A stretch of 64,000 nt of DNA from Firmicutes bacterium UBA7510. Lineage in GTDB: Bacteria; Bacillota; Clostridia; Tissierellales; Sedimentibacteraceae. Positions 9,365 through 19,505 of the stretch are shown here, piece by piece; the first letter of the stretch is position 1, and each line of letters starts with the position of its first letter. Position numbers and translations under genes: made by a program. Location of the stretch: positions 1,285 through 65,284 of the forward strand of contig DLNM01000054.1 in NCBI GenBank assembly GCA_002479485.1, written 5' to 3'. The notes under the pieces are model-generated. The model did no database searches and was not told the DNA's origin. It was given only the letters and a program-made list of their open reading frames with translations.

Positions 9365-9395
9365 TAAGGCTAAACCTTCTAGAGATTTAGCCTTA
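9365..9395 (-). other. intercistronic hairpin between dnaK and dnaJ
   Basis: A perfect 10-bp stem (9365-9374 and 9386-9395) with an 11-base loop lies in the 89-bp dnaK-dnaJ gap. No strong T-run follows on the minus strand, so it is more likely an mRNA processing or 3'-end-protecting element, or a partial terminator, that lets dnaK and dnaJ levels differ. Confidence 0.5.
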
Positions 9396-9420
9396 ATTTA
9401 GTTAAATATTTTAAACTATA

Positions 9421-11253
9421 TTATTTATCGTCATCTACTACTTCAAAGTCAGCATCTACAACATCATCTCCACCATTTTCTGGTTGTTGCTGATCCATAT
9501 CTGGACCTACTCCTTGAGTTTGAGCATATAATTTTTGAGCTAGTTTATTAAATTCCTCTGTTAATTCAGTTGTTTTTTGCTTCATGCTTTCTAGGTCGTT
9601 GCTCTCTATAGCCTTTTTAAGTTCATCAACCTTAGCTTGAGCTGCTGCTTTTTCACTAGCATCAATTTTTCCTTCAAGGTCTTTTAATGCTTTTTCTGTT
9701 TGATATACTAAACTGTCTGCATTATTTCTAACTTCAATTTCTTCTTTTCTTCTTTTATCTTCTTCAGCAAATTGCTCAGCTTCTTTAACTTTTTTATCAA
9801 TATCATCTTTTGAAAGATTTGTTGAAGCAGTAATAGTAATTTTTTGTTCTTTACCAGTTCCTAAATCCTTAGCACTAACATTAACTATACCGTTAGCATC
9901 AATATCAAAAGTAACTTCTATTTGAGGAATTCCTCTTGGTGCTGGAACAATACCTGATAATTGGAATCTACCAAGTGTTATATTATCAGCTGCCATTTGT
10001 CTCTCACCTTGTAAAACGTGGATATCAACTGATGGTTGATTATCTTGTGCAGTTGAGAATACTTGGCTCTTCTTAGCTGGTATTCTAGTATTTCTATCTA
10101 TTAATTTAGTTGTAACACCACCAAGTGTTTCAATACCTAATGATAAAGGAGTAACGTCAACTAATAGTATATCTGTACCAAACTCACCTGTTAAAACACC
10201 ACCTTGAATAGCTGCTCCAATAGCAACACATTCATCTGGGTTTATTCCTTTGTGAGGCTCTTTACCAGTTAATCTTTTAACTGCGTCTTGAACTGCTGGT
10301 ATTCTTGTTGAACCACCAACTAATAATACTCTATCTATATCATTTGCTGTTAACTTAGCATCTAACATTGCTTTTTTAACAGGGTCTATAGTCTGTTGAA
10401 CAAGTTTTGCTGTAAGCTCATCAAATTTAGCTCTTGTCAAGTCAAAATTTAAGTGTTTTGGACCTTCAGCTGTTGCAGTAATGAAAGGCAAGTTAATGTT
10501 TGATGACATTGCACTAGACAATTCTTTCTTAGCATTTTCAGCTGCTTCTCTTAATCTTTGTAATGACATTTTGTCATTTCTTAAATCGACTCCATTTTCT
10601 TTTTTAAATTCTTCCGCTAAATAGTCAACTATAATTTGGTCAAAGTCATCTCCACCTAAATGGTTGTTACCACTTGTTGCCTTAACTTCAAATACACCAT
10701 CACCAATTTCTAGTATCGATACGTCAAATGTACCACCACCAAGGTCAAATACCATAATAGTATGAGCCTCAGTATCCTTGTCAACCCCGTATGCTAATGC
10801 TGCTGCAGTTGGCTCATTTATAATTCTTCTTACATTTAATCCAGCTATTTTTCCAGCGTCTTTTGTTGCTTGTCTTTGGCTATCTGTAAAGTATGCAGGT
10901 ACAGTTATAACTGCATCAGTTACAGTTTCTCCTAAGTAACTTTCAGCATCTGCTTTTAACTTTTGTAATGTAAATGCAGATATATCTTGTGGAGTATATA
11001 TTTTTCCATCTATTTTTGTTTTATGGTCTGTTCCCATATGTCTTTTTATTGAAGAAATTGTCTTATCAGGGTTTGTAACCGCTTGTCTTTTTGCAGTCTC
11101 TCCAACTAATCTTTCACCATCTTTAGTAAAAGCAACTACTGACGGAGTTGTTCTTTTTCCTTCTATGTTTGTTATAACTACGGCTTCTCCACCTTCCATA
11201 ACAGAAACACATGAATTTGTTGTACCTAAGTCTATTCCTATAATTTTACTCAT
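9421..11253 (-). CDS. dnaK: chaperone protein DnaK (Hsp70)
   Basis: Hsp70 of 610 residues. It has the ATPase signatures [25 protein letters not shown] and [14 protein letters not shown], a substrate-binding domain, a helical lid and an acidic tail ending [11 protein letters not shown]. Length and order are standard for Gram-positive DnaK, including the shorter nucleotide-binding domain. It sits between grpE and dnaJ in the CIRCE-controlled operon and is preceded by a good AGGAGG. Confidence 0.98.
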   Translation of the reverse strand: MSKIIGIDLGTTNSCVSVMEGGEAVVITNIEGKRTTPSVVAFTKDGERLVGETAKRQAVTNPDKTISSIKRHMGTDHKTKIDGKIYTPQDISAFTLQKLKADAESYLGETVTDAVITVPAYFTDSQRQATKDAGKIAGLNVRRIINEPTAAALAYGVDKDTEAHTIMVFDLGGGTFDVSILEIGDGVFEVKATSGNNHLGGDDFDQIIVDYLAEEFKKENGVDLRNDKMSLQRLREAAENAKKELSSAMSSNINLPFITATAEGPKHLNFDLTRAKFDELTAKLVQQTIDPVKKAMLDAKLTANDIDRVLLVGGSTRIPAVQDAVKRLTGKEPHKGINPDECVAIGAAIQGGVLTGEFGTDILLVDVTPLSLGIETLGGVTTKLIDRNTRIPAKKSQVFSTAQDNQPSVDIHVLQGERQMAADNITLGRFQLSGIVPAPRGIPQIEVTFDIDANGIVNVSAKDLGTGKEQKITITASTNLSKDDIDKKVKEAEQFAEEDKRRKEEIEVRNNADSLVYQTEKALKDLEGKIDASEKAAAQAKVDELKKAIESNDLESMKQKTTELTEEFNKLAQKLYAQTQGVGPDMDQQQPENGGDDVVDADFEVVDDDK

Positions 11254-11296
11254 TTTAAAAACCTCCTATAAATCTCTAAAAACTATAATTTTAAAT

Positions 11297-11887
11297 TTAT
11301 TTCCTTGCTATTTTAACCATACTTGGTCTAATTACTCTGTCATTTATTACATAACCTTTTTGGAAAACCTCAATAACTGTATCTTCCTCTTTTTCTTCTG
11401 TAACCTCAAATGCGATTCCTGAATGCATATTAGGATCAAATTTAGAATTTAAAGCCTCAATCTCTTTAAGACCTTTTTTTTGCAGGGTATTTAAAAATTG
11501 ATCATATATCATTTTAACACCGTTTTTAAAGTTTATTACCTCTTGATTTTCAGAATTAACAGCGTCAATTGCCCTTTCAAAGTTATCAATTATTGGCAAT
11601 AAATCGGTTAGTACATCTGAAACAGCATTGCCATAGGTTGTAGATTTTTCTTTTTCTGTTCTGGTCTTATAGTTTAAGAAGTCGGCTTGCAATCTTAGCA
11701 TTTTGTTATTTATTGCATCATATTCTTCTTTTAACTTAGTTTCCTCGCAGTCTTCTTCTACGTTTTCGTTACATTTACAACTATCATTGCATTCGCAATT
11801 TTCATTGAATAAATCTTTTATGCTTTCTTCAGCAGTCGTTTTATCTTTTGAATCTTTAGATATGTCTGCCTTATCTTTTTTTGCCAT
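11297..11887 (-). CDS. grpE: nucleotide exchange factor GrpE
   Basis: Nucleotide exchange factor for DnaK, about 196 residues. The N-terminal third is acidic and Cys-rich (ENCECNDSCKCNENVEEDCEE), followed by a long coiled coil (NKMLRLQADFLNYKTRTEKE) and the C-terminal beta domain ending VIRPSMVKIARK. I place the start at the ATG at 11887 (MAKKDK), eight bases after AAGGAG. Two in-frame upstream codons (ATG 11893, GTG 11896) lie too near the ribosome site. The Cys-rich leader, with six Cys, is not a usual GrpE feature. Confidence 0.95.
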   Translation of the reverse strand: MAKKDKADISKDSKDKTTAEESIKDLFNENCECNDSCKCNENVEEDCEETKLKEEYDAINNKMLRLQADFLNYKTRTEKEKSTTYGNAVSDVLTDLLPIIDNFERAIDAVNSENQEVINFKNGVKMIYDQFLNTLQKKGLKEIEALNSKFDPNMHSGIAFEVTEEKEEDTVIEVFQKGYVINDRVIRPSMVKIARK

Positions 11888-11892
11888 TATCA

Positions 11893-12960
11893 TCACTCCT
11901 TATTTTTGTCAGAAAAGTTATTATCTATTATTTCATTCATAGCCTCTGACATTGCTTTAACTGTACTAATAACACTTTCATAATCCATTCTTGTGGGACC
12001 AATTACACCAATTTTTCCTATAGTCTTACCATTAAATTTATATGTTGCTGTAATTAAACTACAGTCCTTCAATTCTTCATATGGATTTTCGTGTCCAATG
12101 CTTATGTCTATGTCATGTTTTCCTATATCTTGAACTAATTTTGCTACACTTTCCTTATTAGATATAAATGACATGAATTCTTTCGCCTTAGCTGGGTCGC
12201 TATACTCAGGAAAATCAAGTATGTTTTCTATTCCATCTGCGTACATATTTATGTCCTCAAATGTTGATACATGACTTATTAAGTATGGCATTAAATCACA
12301 AATTGACTCGCTAATATTTTCTTTTATACCATATATATCATTAATTATAAGCCTTTTTAAATCGTCATTAAAATCTTCTAGCTTATATCCGCACAATCTC
12401 TCTGTTAAAATATTGGAAATCTTATCCATATGTTCGTACGGAATATGCTTGTTAAGTTTTATAATTCCTTGTCGTACAATATTGTTATTTAATATAATAA
12501 TCATCAAAACCTTATTGTATTCTACAGGAACTAGCTGTATTCTACTAACTACAGATTTTTTCATTTGAGGAGCAATTATAAATGATGTATATTTAGTAAA
12601 TTGAGAAAGCATTCTAACAGAATTTTTAAGTATCAAATCCATTTCTTGAACTTCGTCCTCAATTACCTTTTTTATATCAGATAAATTCATTTTACCGGTA
12701 TTAGGTTGCAAGAATGTCTTCCAAATATTATCAACATAATATCTATATGCTTTATCTGTCGGTATCCTTCCAGACGAAGTATGCGGTTGAATTAAAAATC
12801 CCATTTCTTCTAAATCAGACATTTCATTTCTTATAGTAGCGGGACTAACACCAAGTTCATATTTTTTTGAAATTGTTCTTGAGCCTATTGCTTCTCCACT
12901 TTCTATATAGCTTCCAATTATAGCTTTTAAAATGTTAATTTTTCTATTATCTAATGACAT
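11893..12960 (-). CDS. hrcA: heat-inducible transcription repressor HrcA
   Basis: Repressor of about 355 residues that binds CIRCE. It has an N-terminal winged helix (SPATIRNEMSDLEEMGFL) with the following HTSSGRIPTDKAYRYYVD segment, then the dimerisation domain. The start at 12960 (MSLDNRK) is supported by AGGTG at 12968-12972. A longer GTG-initiated frame would run into the CIRCE operator and is rejected. It is the first gene of the operon; its stop lies 5 bp from the grpE start. Confidence 0.96.
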   Translation of the reverse strand: MSLDNRKINILKAIIGSYIESGEAIGSRTISKKYELGVSPATIRNEMSDLEEMGFLIQPHTSSGRIPTDKAYRYYVDNIWKTFLQPNTGKMNLSDIKKVIEDEVQEMDLILKNSVRMLSQFTKYTSFIIAPQMKKSVVSRIQLVPVEYNKVLMIIILNNNIVRQGIIKLNKHIPYEHMDKISNILTERLCGYKLEDFNDDLKRLIINDIYGIKENISESICDLMPYLISHVSTFEDINMYADGIENILDFPEYSDPAKAKEFMSFISNKESVAKLVQDIGKHDIDISIGHENPYEELKDCSLITATYKFNGKTIGKIGVIGPTRMDYESVISTVKAMSEAMNEIIDNNFSDKNKE

Positions 12961-12977
12961 TTTAATCACCTCTCTTG

Positions 12978-13004
12978 TTAGCACTCGTTTAACTTGAGTG
13001 CTAA
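12978..13004. promoter_or_regulatory. CIRCE operator for HrcA
   Basis: A perfect CIRCE inverted repeat: TTAGCACTC (12978-12986), nine bases, GAGTGCTAA (12996-13004). It lies between the operon promoter and the hrcA ribosome site, the usual place for HrcA repression. Confidence 0.97.
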
Positions 13005-13015
13005 TCGCTAAATAT

Positions 13016-13044
13016 AAGATACTACTTTCGATTTATTTTGTCAA
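13016..13044 (-). promoter_or_regulatory. sigma-A promoter of the hrcA operon
   Basis: On the minus strand a perfect TTGACA (13039-13044) is 17 bases from TATCTT (13016-13021). The start point would fall just upstream of or within CIRCE. Confidence 0.8.
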
Positions 13045-13142
13045 TAGTTTAATTCAAAATTTTATAAAATTTTAAACAATTTTGATACATTTAATTAAGA
13101 TACTAAAAAGGATAAAAATTTAAAAAATCTACATAAAAAATT

Positions 13143-13173
13143 AGTCTTTGAAGTTATTTAAACCTCAAAGACT
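13143..13173 (-). terminator. intrinsic terminator of the lipoprotein gene
   Basis: AGTCTTTGA pairs with TCAAAGACT and is followed on the minus strand by a T-run. Confidence 0.8.
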
Positions 13174-13197
13174 ATCTATAAATTTAAACCTATTAAA

Positions 13198-13776
13198 TTA
13201 TTTTTTTAATGCACTAACAACATTATCTCTAAATGTTGTAGAATCTTCACACATAGCAAATACTATATAATCACCAACTTCTGTAATAACCGCATCTTGA
13301 GCAATTTTATATTGTTCTTGCAAATATTGTTCAAAAGCTTCCTCTTGGCTTGATTTATATGTCTCAAAAGCTTCTTTTATAACATCTTTTTTGCCATCAG
13401 CAGGCTTAACTATTGCTACACAATAAGCATTAATATTCATAGGTGATAAACTTATTGCATATTCAGACATATCCTTTTCATCAATACCTAGCATTTCAAA
13501 AGTAATTTCTGCACCTTGATCATCATTAGAATCTACTATTCCAACTGTAGAGTTAAGCTCTGCATTCCTATTATTAGAAATAATTTGCATTAACTTATTT
13601 TTCAATGCTTCATCTTTATTGTCATCATCTTTTTCGTTTTCTTGTTTATCTTTATCAACATTATCTTCTATACCAGGTTTATTAGCATCATCCTTCTTAT
13701 CGTCTTCTTTTTTTGAACATGCCACCAAACTTAATATTATCATTAGCGACACTCCAACCATTAATAACTTCTTCAT
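13198..13776 (-). CDS. DUF4358-type lipoprotein
   Basis: Exported lipoprotein of 192 residues. It has a basic start, a hydrophobic signal and a lipobox LSLVAC with Cys at residue 20, then an Asp/Lys-rich linker and a globular domain. The domain resembles the DUF4358 family of clostridial lipoproteins, whose function is unknown. It is a single-gene unit flanked by the hrcA promoter region and the typA terminator, with its own terminator at 13143-13173. Confidence 0.75.
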   Translation of the reverse strand: MKKLLMVGVSLMIILSLVACSKKEDDKKDDANKPGIEDNVDKDKQENEKDDDNKDEALKNKLMQIISNNRNAELNSTVGIVDSNDDQGAEITFEMLGIDEKDMSEYAISLSPMNINAYCVAIVKPADGKKDVIKEAFETYKSSQEEAFEQYLQEQYKIAQDAVITEVGDYIVFAMCEDSTTFRDNVVSALKK

Positions 13777-13894
13777 TTATTACCTCCATGCAATTGTTTA
13801 GAGTCAGGAAACATTTTTTTGCCATTCCTCAAAAATTATTTATTATGTTATGTTACATTATTATTAGACGAGCAATTGTATTGAAAGTTCCAAA

Positions 13895-13949
13895 AAAAGA
13901 CCGATGATTACGAAGTGTACTGTTCAGTTCACTTTACCATCAGTCTTTT
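13895..13949 (-). terminator. intrinsic terminator of typA
   Basis: A long imperfect stem with outer arms AAAAGAC and GTCTTTT lies just past the typA stop and is followed on the minus strand by a T-run. Confidence 0.7.
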
Positions 13950-13958
13950 ATAAATATT

Positions 13959-15794
13959 TTAATTTTCTTCGTTTACTGCTTTTTTTGCTATGTTAGCATT
14001 TTTTCTTCTTTCAATTTCTGTTAAGAATCTTTTTCTTAATCTAATGTTATCTGGAGTTACTTCCACTAGTTCGTCATCATTTATAAATTCTAATGCCTCT
14101 TCAAGTGACATAATTCTTGGTGGTGAAAGCTTAACTGCATCATCTGTGCCTGAAGAACGTGTATTTGTAAGTTTTTTAACCTTACACGGGTTAACTGTCA
14201 TATCGTCATCACGTGAATTCATACCTATGATCATACCCTCATAAACTTTTTCTCCAGGTCCTACAAACAAAATTCCTCTTTCTTCAAGGTTATTAAGTGC
14301 ATAAGCTATTGCTTCACCTTGATCACTAGAGATTAATACCCCATTTGATCTTTGTGGAATTTCTCCCTTATATTTATCATAGTGTTCAAAGCTTCTTACC
14401 ATAGTGCCTTGACCTCTTGTTTCATTTATAAGTTCTGTTCTATATCCTAAAAGTCCTCTAGTTGGAACTAAGTATTCAATCTTAACATAATTGCCATCTG
14501 GAGACATTGCTTCCATCATACCTTTTCTAAGATTTAGCTTAGAAATAACTGTACCTGAATATTCCTCTGGTACACTTACTATAACTCTTTCAATAGGCTC
14601 TTTAATCACTCCGTCTTCCTTATGAAGTATAACCTCAGGTCTTGACACTGCTACCTCGTATCCTTCTCTTCTCATGTTTTCTAGTAATATTGAAAGATGA
14701 AGCTCCCCTCTACCTGAAACCTTAAAACCATCAACAGCATTTTCAAGAGGCTCTACTCTTAAACCTACATTAACCTCTAATTCTTTTTCTAATCTACCTT
14801 TTAAATGTCTAGTTGTAACAAATTTTCCACTTTTACCTACAAATGGTGATGTATTGATTAGAAAGTTCATTGAAAGTGTTGGTTCTTCTATTTTAATTGT
14901 TTCCATAGGCATTGGATTATCACTATTACAAATTGTTTCACCTATAGATATATCAGATAATCCTGATATAACAACTATATCTCCACTAACAGCTTCTTTT
15001 ACTGCAATTCTTTTTAAACCTTGATATACAAACAATCCAGAAACCTTTTGTCTAACAATGCTACCGTCAGCCTTACATACTGAAACTGTTTGTCCTTCTT
15101 TAATTGTTCCTGAGAAAATTCTACCTACTCCAAGTCTTCCTATATAGTCATCATATGCAAGTGATGACACCTGTAATTGTAAAGATTCACTGTCTTTGTC
15201 TGGATATGGATTAACATGCTTTACTATAGTGTCAAATAAAGGTGTTAAATCTGTTCCTTCATCTTCTAATTCATACTGAATAATACCTTTTTTAGCCATT
15301 CCGTATAAAACAGGAAATTCAATTTGCTCATCTGTAGCGTCTAGCTCTACAAATAAATCAAATACCATGTTTACAACTTCTTGTGCTCTATGATTTTTCT
15401 TATCTATTTTATTTATTAATAGTATAGGTCTAAGTCCAAGCTCAAGAGATTTTTGTAATACAAATCTAGTTTGAGGCATTGGTCCTTCTATAGAATCAAC
15501 TAATAATATAACAGTATCAACTGTTTTCATTATACGCTCTACCTCAGACGAGAAGTCGGCGTGACCAGGTGTATCAACTATATTTATTTTTATATCATCA
15601 TGCATTACAGAACAGTTTTTTGAGTAAATTGTTATTCCTCTTTCACGCTCTATGTCATTGCTATCCATAACACAGTCTACAACTTCTTGGTTTTCTCTAA
15701 AAACACCGCTTTGCTGTAAAAATGCATCAACTAATGTAGACTTTCCAGCGTCAACATGCGCTATAACTGCAATATTTATTATTTTATTTTTCAT
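13959..15794 (-). CDS. typA: ribosome-associated GTPase TypA/BipA
   Basis: Translational GTPase of 611 residues acting on the ribosome under stress and low temperature. The G domain has AHVDAGKST (P-loop), DTPGHADF (G3) and NKIDK (G4), followed by EF-G-like domains II, III and V and the BipA-specific C-terminal domain. The start at 15794 (MKNKIINIAVIAH) follows AGAAGG. An in-frame extension of 21 codons upstream has no supporting ribosome site. Monocistronic, with a terminator at 13895-13949. Confidence 0.95.
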   Translation of the reverse strand: MKNKIINIAVIAHVDAGKSTLVDAFLQQSGVFRENQEVVDCVMDSNDIERERGITIYSKNCSVMHDDIKINIVDTPGHADFSSEVERIMKTVDTVILLVDSIEGPMPQTRFVLQKSLELGLRPILLINKIDKKNHRAQEVVNMVFDLFVELDATDEQIEFPVLYGMAKKGIIQYELEDEGTDLTPLFDTIVKHVNPYPDKDSESLQLQVSSLAYDDYIGRLGVGRIFSGTIKEGQTVSVCKADGSIVRQKVSGLFVYQGLKRIAVKEAVSGDIVVISGLSDISIGETICNSDNPMPMETIKIEEPTLSMNFLINTSPFVGKSGKFVTTRHLKGRLEKELEVNVGLRVEPLENAVDGFKVSGRGELHLSILLENMRREGYEVAVSRPEVILHKEDGVIKEPIERVIVSVPEEYSGTVISKLNLRKGMMEAMSPDGNYVKIEYLVPTRGLLGYRTELINETRGQGTMVRSFEHYDKYKGEIPQRSNGVLISSDQGEAIAYALNNLEERGILFVGPGEKVYEGMIIGMNSRDDDMTVNPCKVKKLTNTRSSGTDDAVKLSPPRIMSLEEALEFINDDELVEVTPDNIRLRKRFLTEIERRKNANIAKKAVNEEN

Positions 15795-15915
15795 TTTTTT
15801 CCTTCTTTCAAATAAAAATCCACACGTTAGTTTAATATTTTTTTCAAGTTTTTGCAAGCTTTTTTACAAAAATTATTTATTTTTTTTAATTTTCCTATAA
15901 TTTTTCATAATAAAA

Positions 15916-15965
15916 GCACCTTATAAATAAATATTATTTGTAAAAAAATATTTATTATAAGGCGC
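15916..15965 (-). terminator. intrinsic terminator of murI
   Basis: A long AT-rich stem with arms at 15916-15933 and about 15948-15965, with G-C pairs at its base, follows the murI stop and is trailed by TTTT on the minus strand. Confidence 0.65.
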
Positions 15966-15977
15966 CATTTTGGCTTT

Positions 15978-16757
15978 TTAAATTAAGTTAAATAATTTTT
16001 TGGATAATTCTATATATTTTTCTTCATTATACGAGTTTAAAAATATAATATTACCTTCTTCATTGCTTTCACTTAAATCTTTATTCGCCTCTAAAATTTC
16101 CTTAAGATGTCTTGCAGTGCCATTATTGCCATCTATAATACAAGTTCTTTTATTTAGCATATTACTTAAGTATTCCTTATAAAATACAAAATGCGTACAT
16201 CCTAACACTATGCTATCTAAAGTTTCTAAATTAATATTCTTGAAATATTCTTTTATTTGATTATATATCATATCTGTATCATTAAGCTTGTCATTTTCAA
16301 CAATATTCACTAACTCTGGACATGGCATTTTTATAATATTATTTTTATCACTATAATTTCTCATTAGACTATTAAATTTTTCTTCATTTAATGTTAAAAT
16401 TGTAGCCATAACAGCTATGTTATTATTTTCTTTATTTTCTGCTGCAACTTTAAGTGCTGGTTCCATTCCTATAATAGGTATGTCTTTATATGTGTCTCTT
16501 AAAGTGCTTACAGCAGCACTTGTAGCAGTGTTGCAGGCTATTACTATTGCTTTAACGTCTTTACTTATAAAATAATCACATATTTCTATACATCTTTGTA
16601 TTATTTCTTCCTTCTTCTTTATTCCATATGGCGCATGTAAAGAATCTCCATAATAAATAAAATTTTCATTAGGCATTAATGATACCAATTCTTTTAAAAC
16701 ACTTATTCCACCTAAACCAGAATCAAAAACACCGATAGCTTTATCACAATTTTTCAT
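15978..16757 (-). CDS. murI: glutamate racemase
   Basis: Cofactor-independent racemase making D-glutamate for peptidoglycan. At 259 residues it has the usual length. The N-terminal GVFDSGLGG motif, the first catalytic Cys in IACNTATS (C75) and the second in LGCTHF are all present. Monocistronic, followed by a strong AT-rich hairpin. No sign of the N-terminal extension seen in UDP-MurNAc-Ala-regulated enzymes. Confidence 0.96.
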   Translation of the reverse strand: MKNCDKAIGVFDSGLGGISVLKELVSLMPNENFIYYGDSLHAPYGIKKKEEIIQRCIEICDYFISKDVKAIVIACNTATSAAVSTLRDTYKDIPIIGMEPALKVAAENKENNNIAVMATILTLNEEKFNSLMRNYSDKNNIIKMPCPELVNIVENDKLNDTDMIYNQIKEYFKNINLETLDSIVLGCTHFVFYKEYLSNMLNKRTCIIDGNNGTARHLKEILEANKDLSESNEEGNIIFLNSYNEEKYIELSKKLFNLI

Positions 16758-16872
16758 TAAAACGCACCTCGATAATTAGTTACCTAATATAAATTAACAT
16801 AAAATAAAAAAATTATCAAGAATATATGTATTACGAATTTAAAATATAGCACTTTAAATTTGGTTGATGTTG

Positions 16873-17793
16873 CTACAAATCAAGAGTTTTTTCATGCTTA
16901 CTTGGCAATTGCGTAATAACTATTGCTACAAACACTAATATACATCCTATAAATTCTTGTACAGAAAGTACTTCATGTAAAATAAGCCATCCTGATAATG
17001 CTGCAAATACTGCCTCTAAACTCATTATTAATGATGCAATTACAGGTTCAGTGTCTTTTTGAGCTATAACCTGCAATGTATATGCAACCCCACATGATAA
17101 AAATCCTGCATATGCTAAAGGTAGCCATGCTGACATTATAGATGAAATACTGGGTTCTTCAAAAATAATCATAGAAAAAAACGATATTATACCACATACA
17201 AAAAACTGTATACATGACATGCGAACACCATCTACACGTGGTGCAAAGTAATCAATTAGTAGAATATGTATTGAAAAGAATAATGCACAAATTAAAGTAA
17301 TTATATCTCCCTTATTTATATTAAAATTTTCAGTTATACATAATAAATAAAACCCGAAAATTGCCACTACGACACTTATCCATACCTTTAAAGTAATTCT
17401 ATTCTTAAAAAAAATACCTAGCAATGGTACAATTACTATGTATAATGCAGTTATAAATCCACTTTTGCCTGCAGTAGTATAAAGAAGACCAAATTGTTGT
17501 AAAGAACATCCTGCATACAAAGCAATTCCACACAAGATTCCACCAATAATTAAAGTCTTATTCATAACTTTTTCTTCTTTAAATTGTTGGTCTGCAAGCT
17601 GATTTTTCATTTTAATCTTATCAATAACCATTATAATTGGTATCAAAAAAAATCCACCAATAATATTTTTTACTGTGTTAAATGTAAAAGGTCCTACATA
17701 ATCTAAACCCTTGCTTTGTGCAACAAATGATGAACCCCATATAAAAGCAGTAATAAGTAACATGCAATTACTAATCATTTTTTTACGTTTCAT
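16873..17793 (-). CDS. DMT-superfamily transporter (EamA repeats)
   Basis: Inner-membrane protein of 306 residues with about ten TMs arranged as two EamA repeats: an N-terminal half (ITAFIWGSSFVAQSKGLDYV) and a C-terminal half (SLIMSLEAVFAALSGWLILH). Members export amino acids, metabolites or drugs; the substrate is unknown. The start at 17793 follows GGGAGG; the 24-codon upstream extension in the same frame lacks support. It sits alone between murI and the NhaC gene. Confidence 0.85.
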   Translation of the reverse strand: MKRKKMISNCMLLITAFIWGSSFVAQSKGLDYVGPFTFNTVKNIIGGFFLIPIIMVIDKIKMKNQLADQQFKEEKVMNKTLIIGGILCGIALYAGCSLQQFGLLYTTAGKSGFITALYIVIVPLLGIFFKNRITLKVWISVVVAIFGFYLLCITENFNINKGDIITLICALFFSIHILLIDYFAPRVDGVRMSCIQFFVCGIISFFSMIIFEEPSISSIMSAWLPLAYAGFLSCGVAYTLQVIAQKDTEPVIASLIMSLEAVFAALSGWLILHEVLSVQEFIGCILVFVAIVITQLPSKHEKTLDL

Positions 17794-17902
17794 AAAGCCC
17801 TCCCGCATTATCCAAATCTCGTAATAATTTAATAGAATTATAATACATATAAAATTATAATTCAATTAAATTCAATTAAATATCTAATTCATTATTTAAA
17901 AT

Positions 17903-17946
17903 AAGGAAATATTAAAGCTATCCTAGGACAATTCTAATATTTCCTT
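17903..17946 (-). terminator. intrinsic terminator at the end of the sigma-54 operon
   Basis: A 12-bp perfect stem (17903-17914 and 17935-17946) lies just past the NhaC stop and is followed on the minus strand by TTATTTT. Confidence 0.7.
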
Positions 17947-17958
17947 TTACTTTTTTAT

Positions 17959-19449
17959 TTATTTAGATAATACTCTTTGTTTCTTTTTTAACTTAACATC
18001 CGGTTCTGAAGGTAGCTTAAATAGTGGAATAAATCTATCCAGACCCGTAAATGTTAAAAACAACATTGAACCTATCGCTACAAAAGCCATAAAATTCATT
18101 TTAATTATATCAAACGGTACAAAATGATGTATCGGGAAAACTGCATTTGCAATTGATACATAGAATACTACAAAGCAATGCCAAGGTATAAGTTGAGAAC
18201 CATATACTCCTAACGCATCAGCGAATGTAGCTAGTCTTAGCTTTAATGTATACATATCTTCTTCAGAGGCTTCAACGTTTTCCTCAGTAATATTTTTGAT
18301 TATAGGAGAAATAGTTGCAATTTCTGCTGTTTCATCTGCTAATGCTACGTTACCTAATAAGCATAAAACTGCATTCCAGCCCATCAAATGACGTACCTTT
18401 CCAGACATCATAACAACTAACTTTGCTAAAGGTGCAAACGCATTCATACTGTTCATAATACCACCAAATGCAGCAACCCACATCATCATAACTATCGACC
18501 AACTACCTGCGTCACTAAATCCAGTCAATACTAACCCCTCTAGCCACAGCTTTACTGTTACAGTTCCAGCCATTAATCCAAATATCAAGGTGGAAACCAT
18601 ACCTACCCCTAAGCACAACATAGTTTGGACACCCGCTATTGCTAACCCAACAACCAAGAATAGAGGTATAATCATGTAAAGCGGTACACCTGTTTTTACT
18701 TGGTTTAACAATGCTACAGCTGATGGTCGCTCAACCTCTAAGGCTTCCCATGCTTCTTGTGGTATTGCCTCAATAGCTTCTACTGGGTTACCTATTTCAT
18801 TTGGTAATCCTAAGCTAAATAATATTATGATTAATGCTGTAAGTACTACACAAAGCAAGGACCAAACACCTTGATGTCTAACTCTATGTATTATCTCTAC
18901 ACCTTGAAGACCTGAGCTTAATACTGTTGTATCAGATATAAGTCCAATGTTATCTCCGAAACAAGCTCCACCTGCAATTGAACATACAGTTAAAATTATA
19001 TCTCCACCTACTATGTAGTTTAACCATAAAAATACTGGTGCACAAGCTGCAAATGTACCCCATGAAGTACCTGTAGCTACTGACAACACACAAGTTACTA
19101 TATACCCTACTAGCGCTATAGTCCTTGCGGATACACCTAGTTTTAATGCTATGTTAATTATTACAGCTCCAACACCTGTAGCCATAAAACACTCAGCAAC
19201 ACCATATGCGAACATTAATATAAAAAACACAATAACGATTTCCTTTGCGCTATTAATACCCTTTTCAAAAACATCTTTAAATTTAAAGTTACTAGTAATC
19301 ATAGCTACAATTATTGCAACTACTGTAGCCAATGGAGCTGCTACTAATAAATCTAGCTCAAAAAGAATTACTAATAATGCAAAAACTATAATTGGTATAA
19401 ATTTCAATATTGCAAAAAAAATCCCGTCACTTTTCTTTTGATTTTCCAT
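17959..19449 (-). CDS. NhaC-family Na+/H+ antiporter
   Basis: Membrane transporter of about 496 residues with 11-12 hydrophobic segments and the family motif TGTSWGTFAACAPV. NhaC proteins exchange sodium for protons, and some exchange organic acids or amino acids. The start at 19449 (MENQKKSDG) follows GGAGG by five bases. It is the last gene of the operon SDR - P-protein-like A - P-protein-like B - AcoX-like - NhaC, so it may import the operon's substrate or manage Na+ instead. This is inference from position. Confidence 0.85.
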   Translation of the reverse strand: MENQKKSDGIFFAILKFIPIIVFALLVILFELDLLVAAPLATVVAIIVAMITSNFKFKDVFEKGINSAKEIVIVFFILMFAYGVAECFMATGVGAVIINIALKLGVSARTIALVGYIVTCVLSVATGTSWGTFAACAPVFLWLNYIVGGDIILTVCSIAGGACFGDNIGLISDTTVLSSGLQGVEIIHRVRHQGVWSLLCVVLTALIIILFSLGLPNEIGNPVEAIEAIPQEAWEALEVERPSAVALLNQVKTGVPLYMIIPLFLVVGLAIAGVQTMLCLGVGMVSTLIFGLMAGTVTVKLWLEGLVLTGFSDAGSWSIVMMMWVAAFGGIMNSMNAFAPLAKLVVMMSGKVRHLMGWNAVLCLLGNVALADETAEIATISPIIKNITEENVEASEEDMYTLKLRLATFADALGVYGSQLIPWHCFVVFYVSIANAVFPIHHFVPFDIIKMNFMAFVAIGSMLFLTFTGLDRFIPLFKLPSEPDVKLKKKQRVLSK

Positions 19450-19505
19450 AAAGTCCTCCAACTTTAATTTATTTTTATTAAATGCAATCACTAAAAAACA
19501 TTTAA

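Noticed and set aside
12961..12984. Eight-codon GTG-initiated extension of hrcA
   Set aside because: It lies on the CIRCE operator and its ribosome site would be inside the operator; the ATG at 12960 has a good AGGTG.
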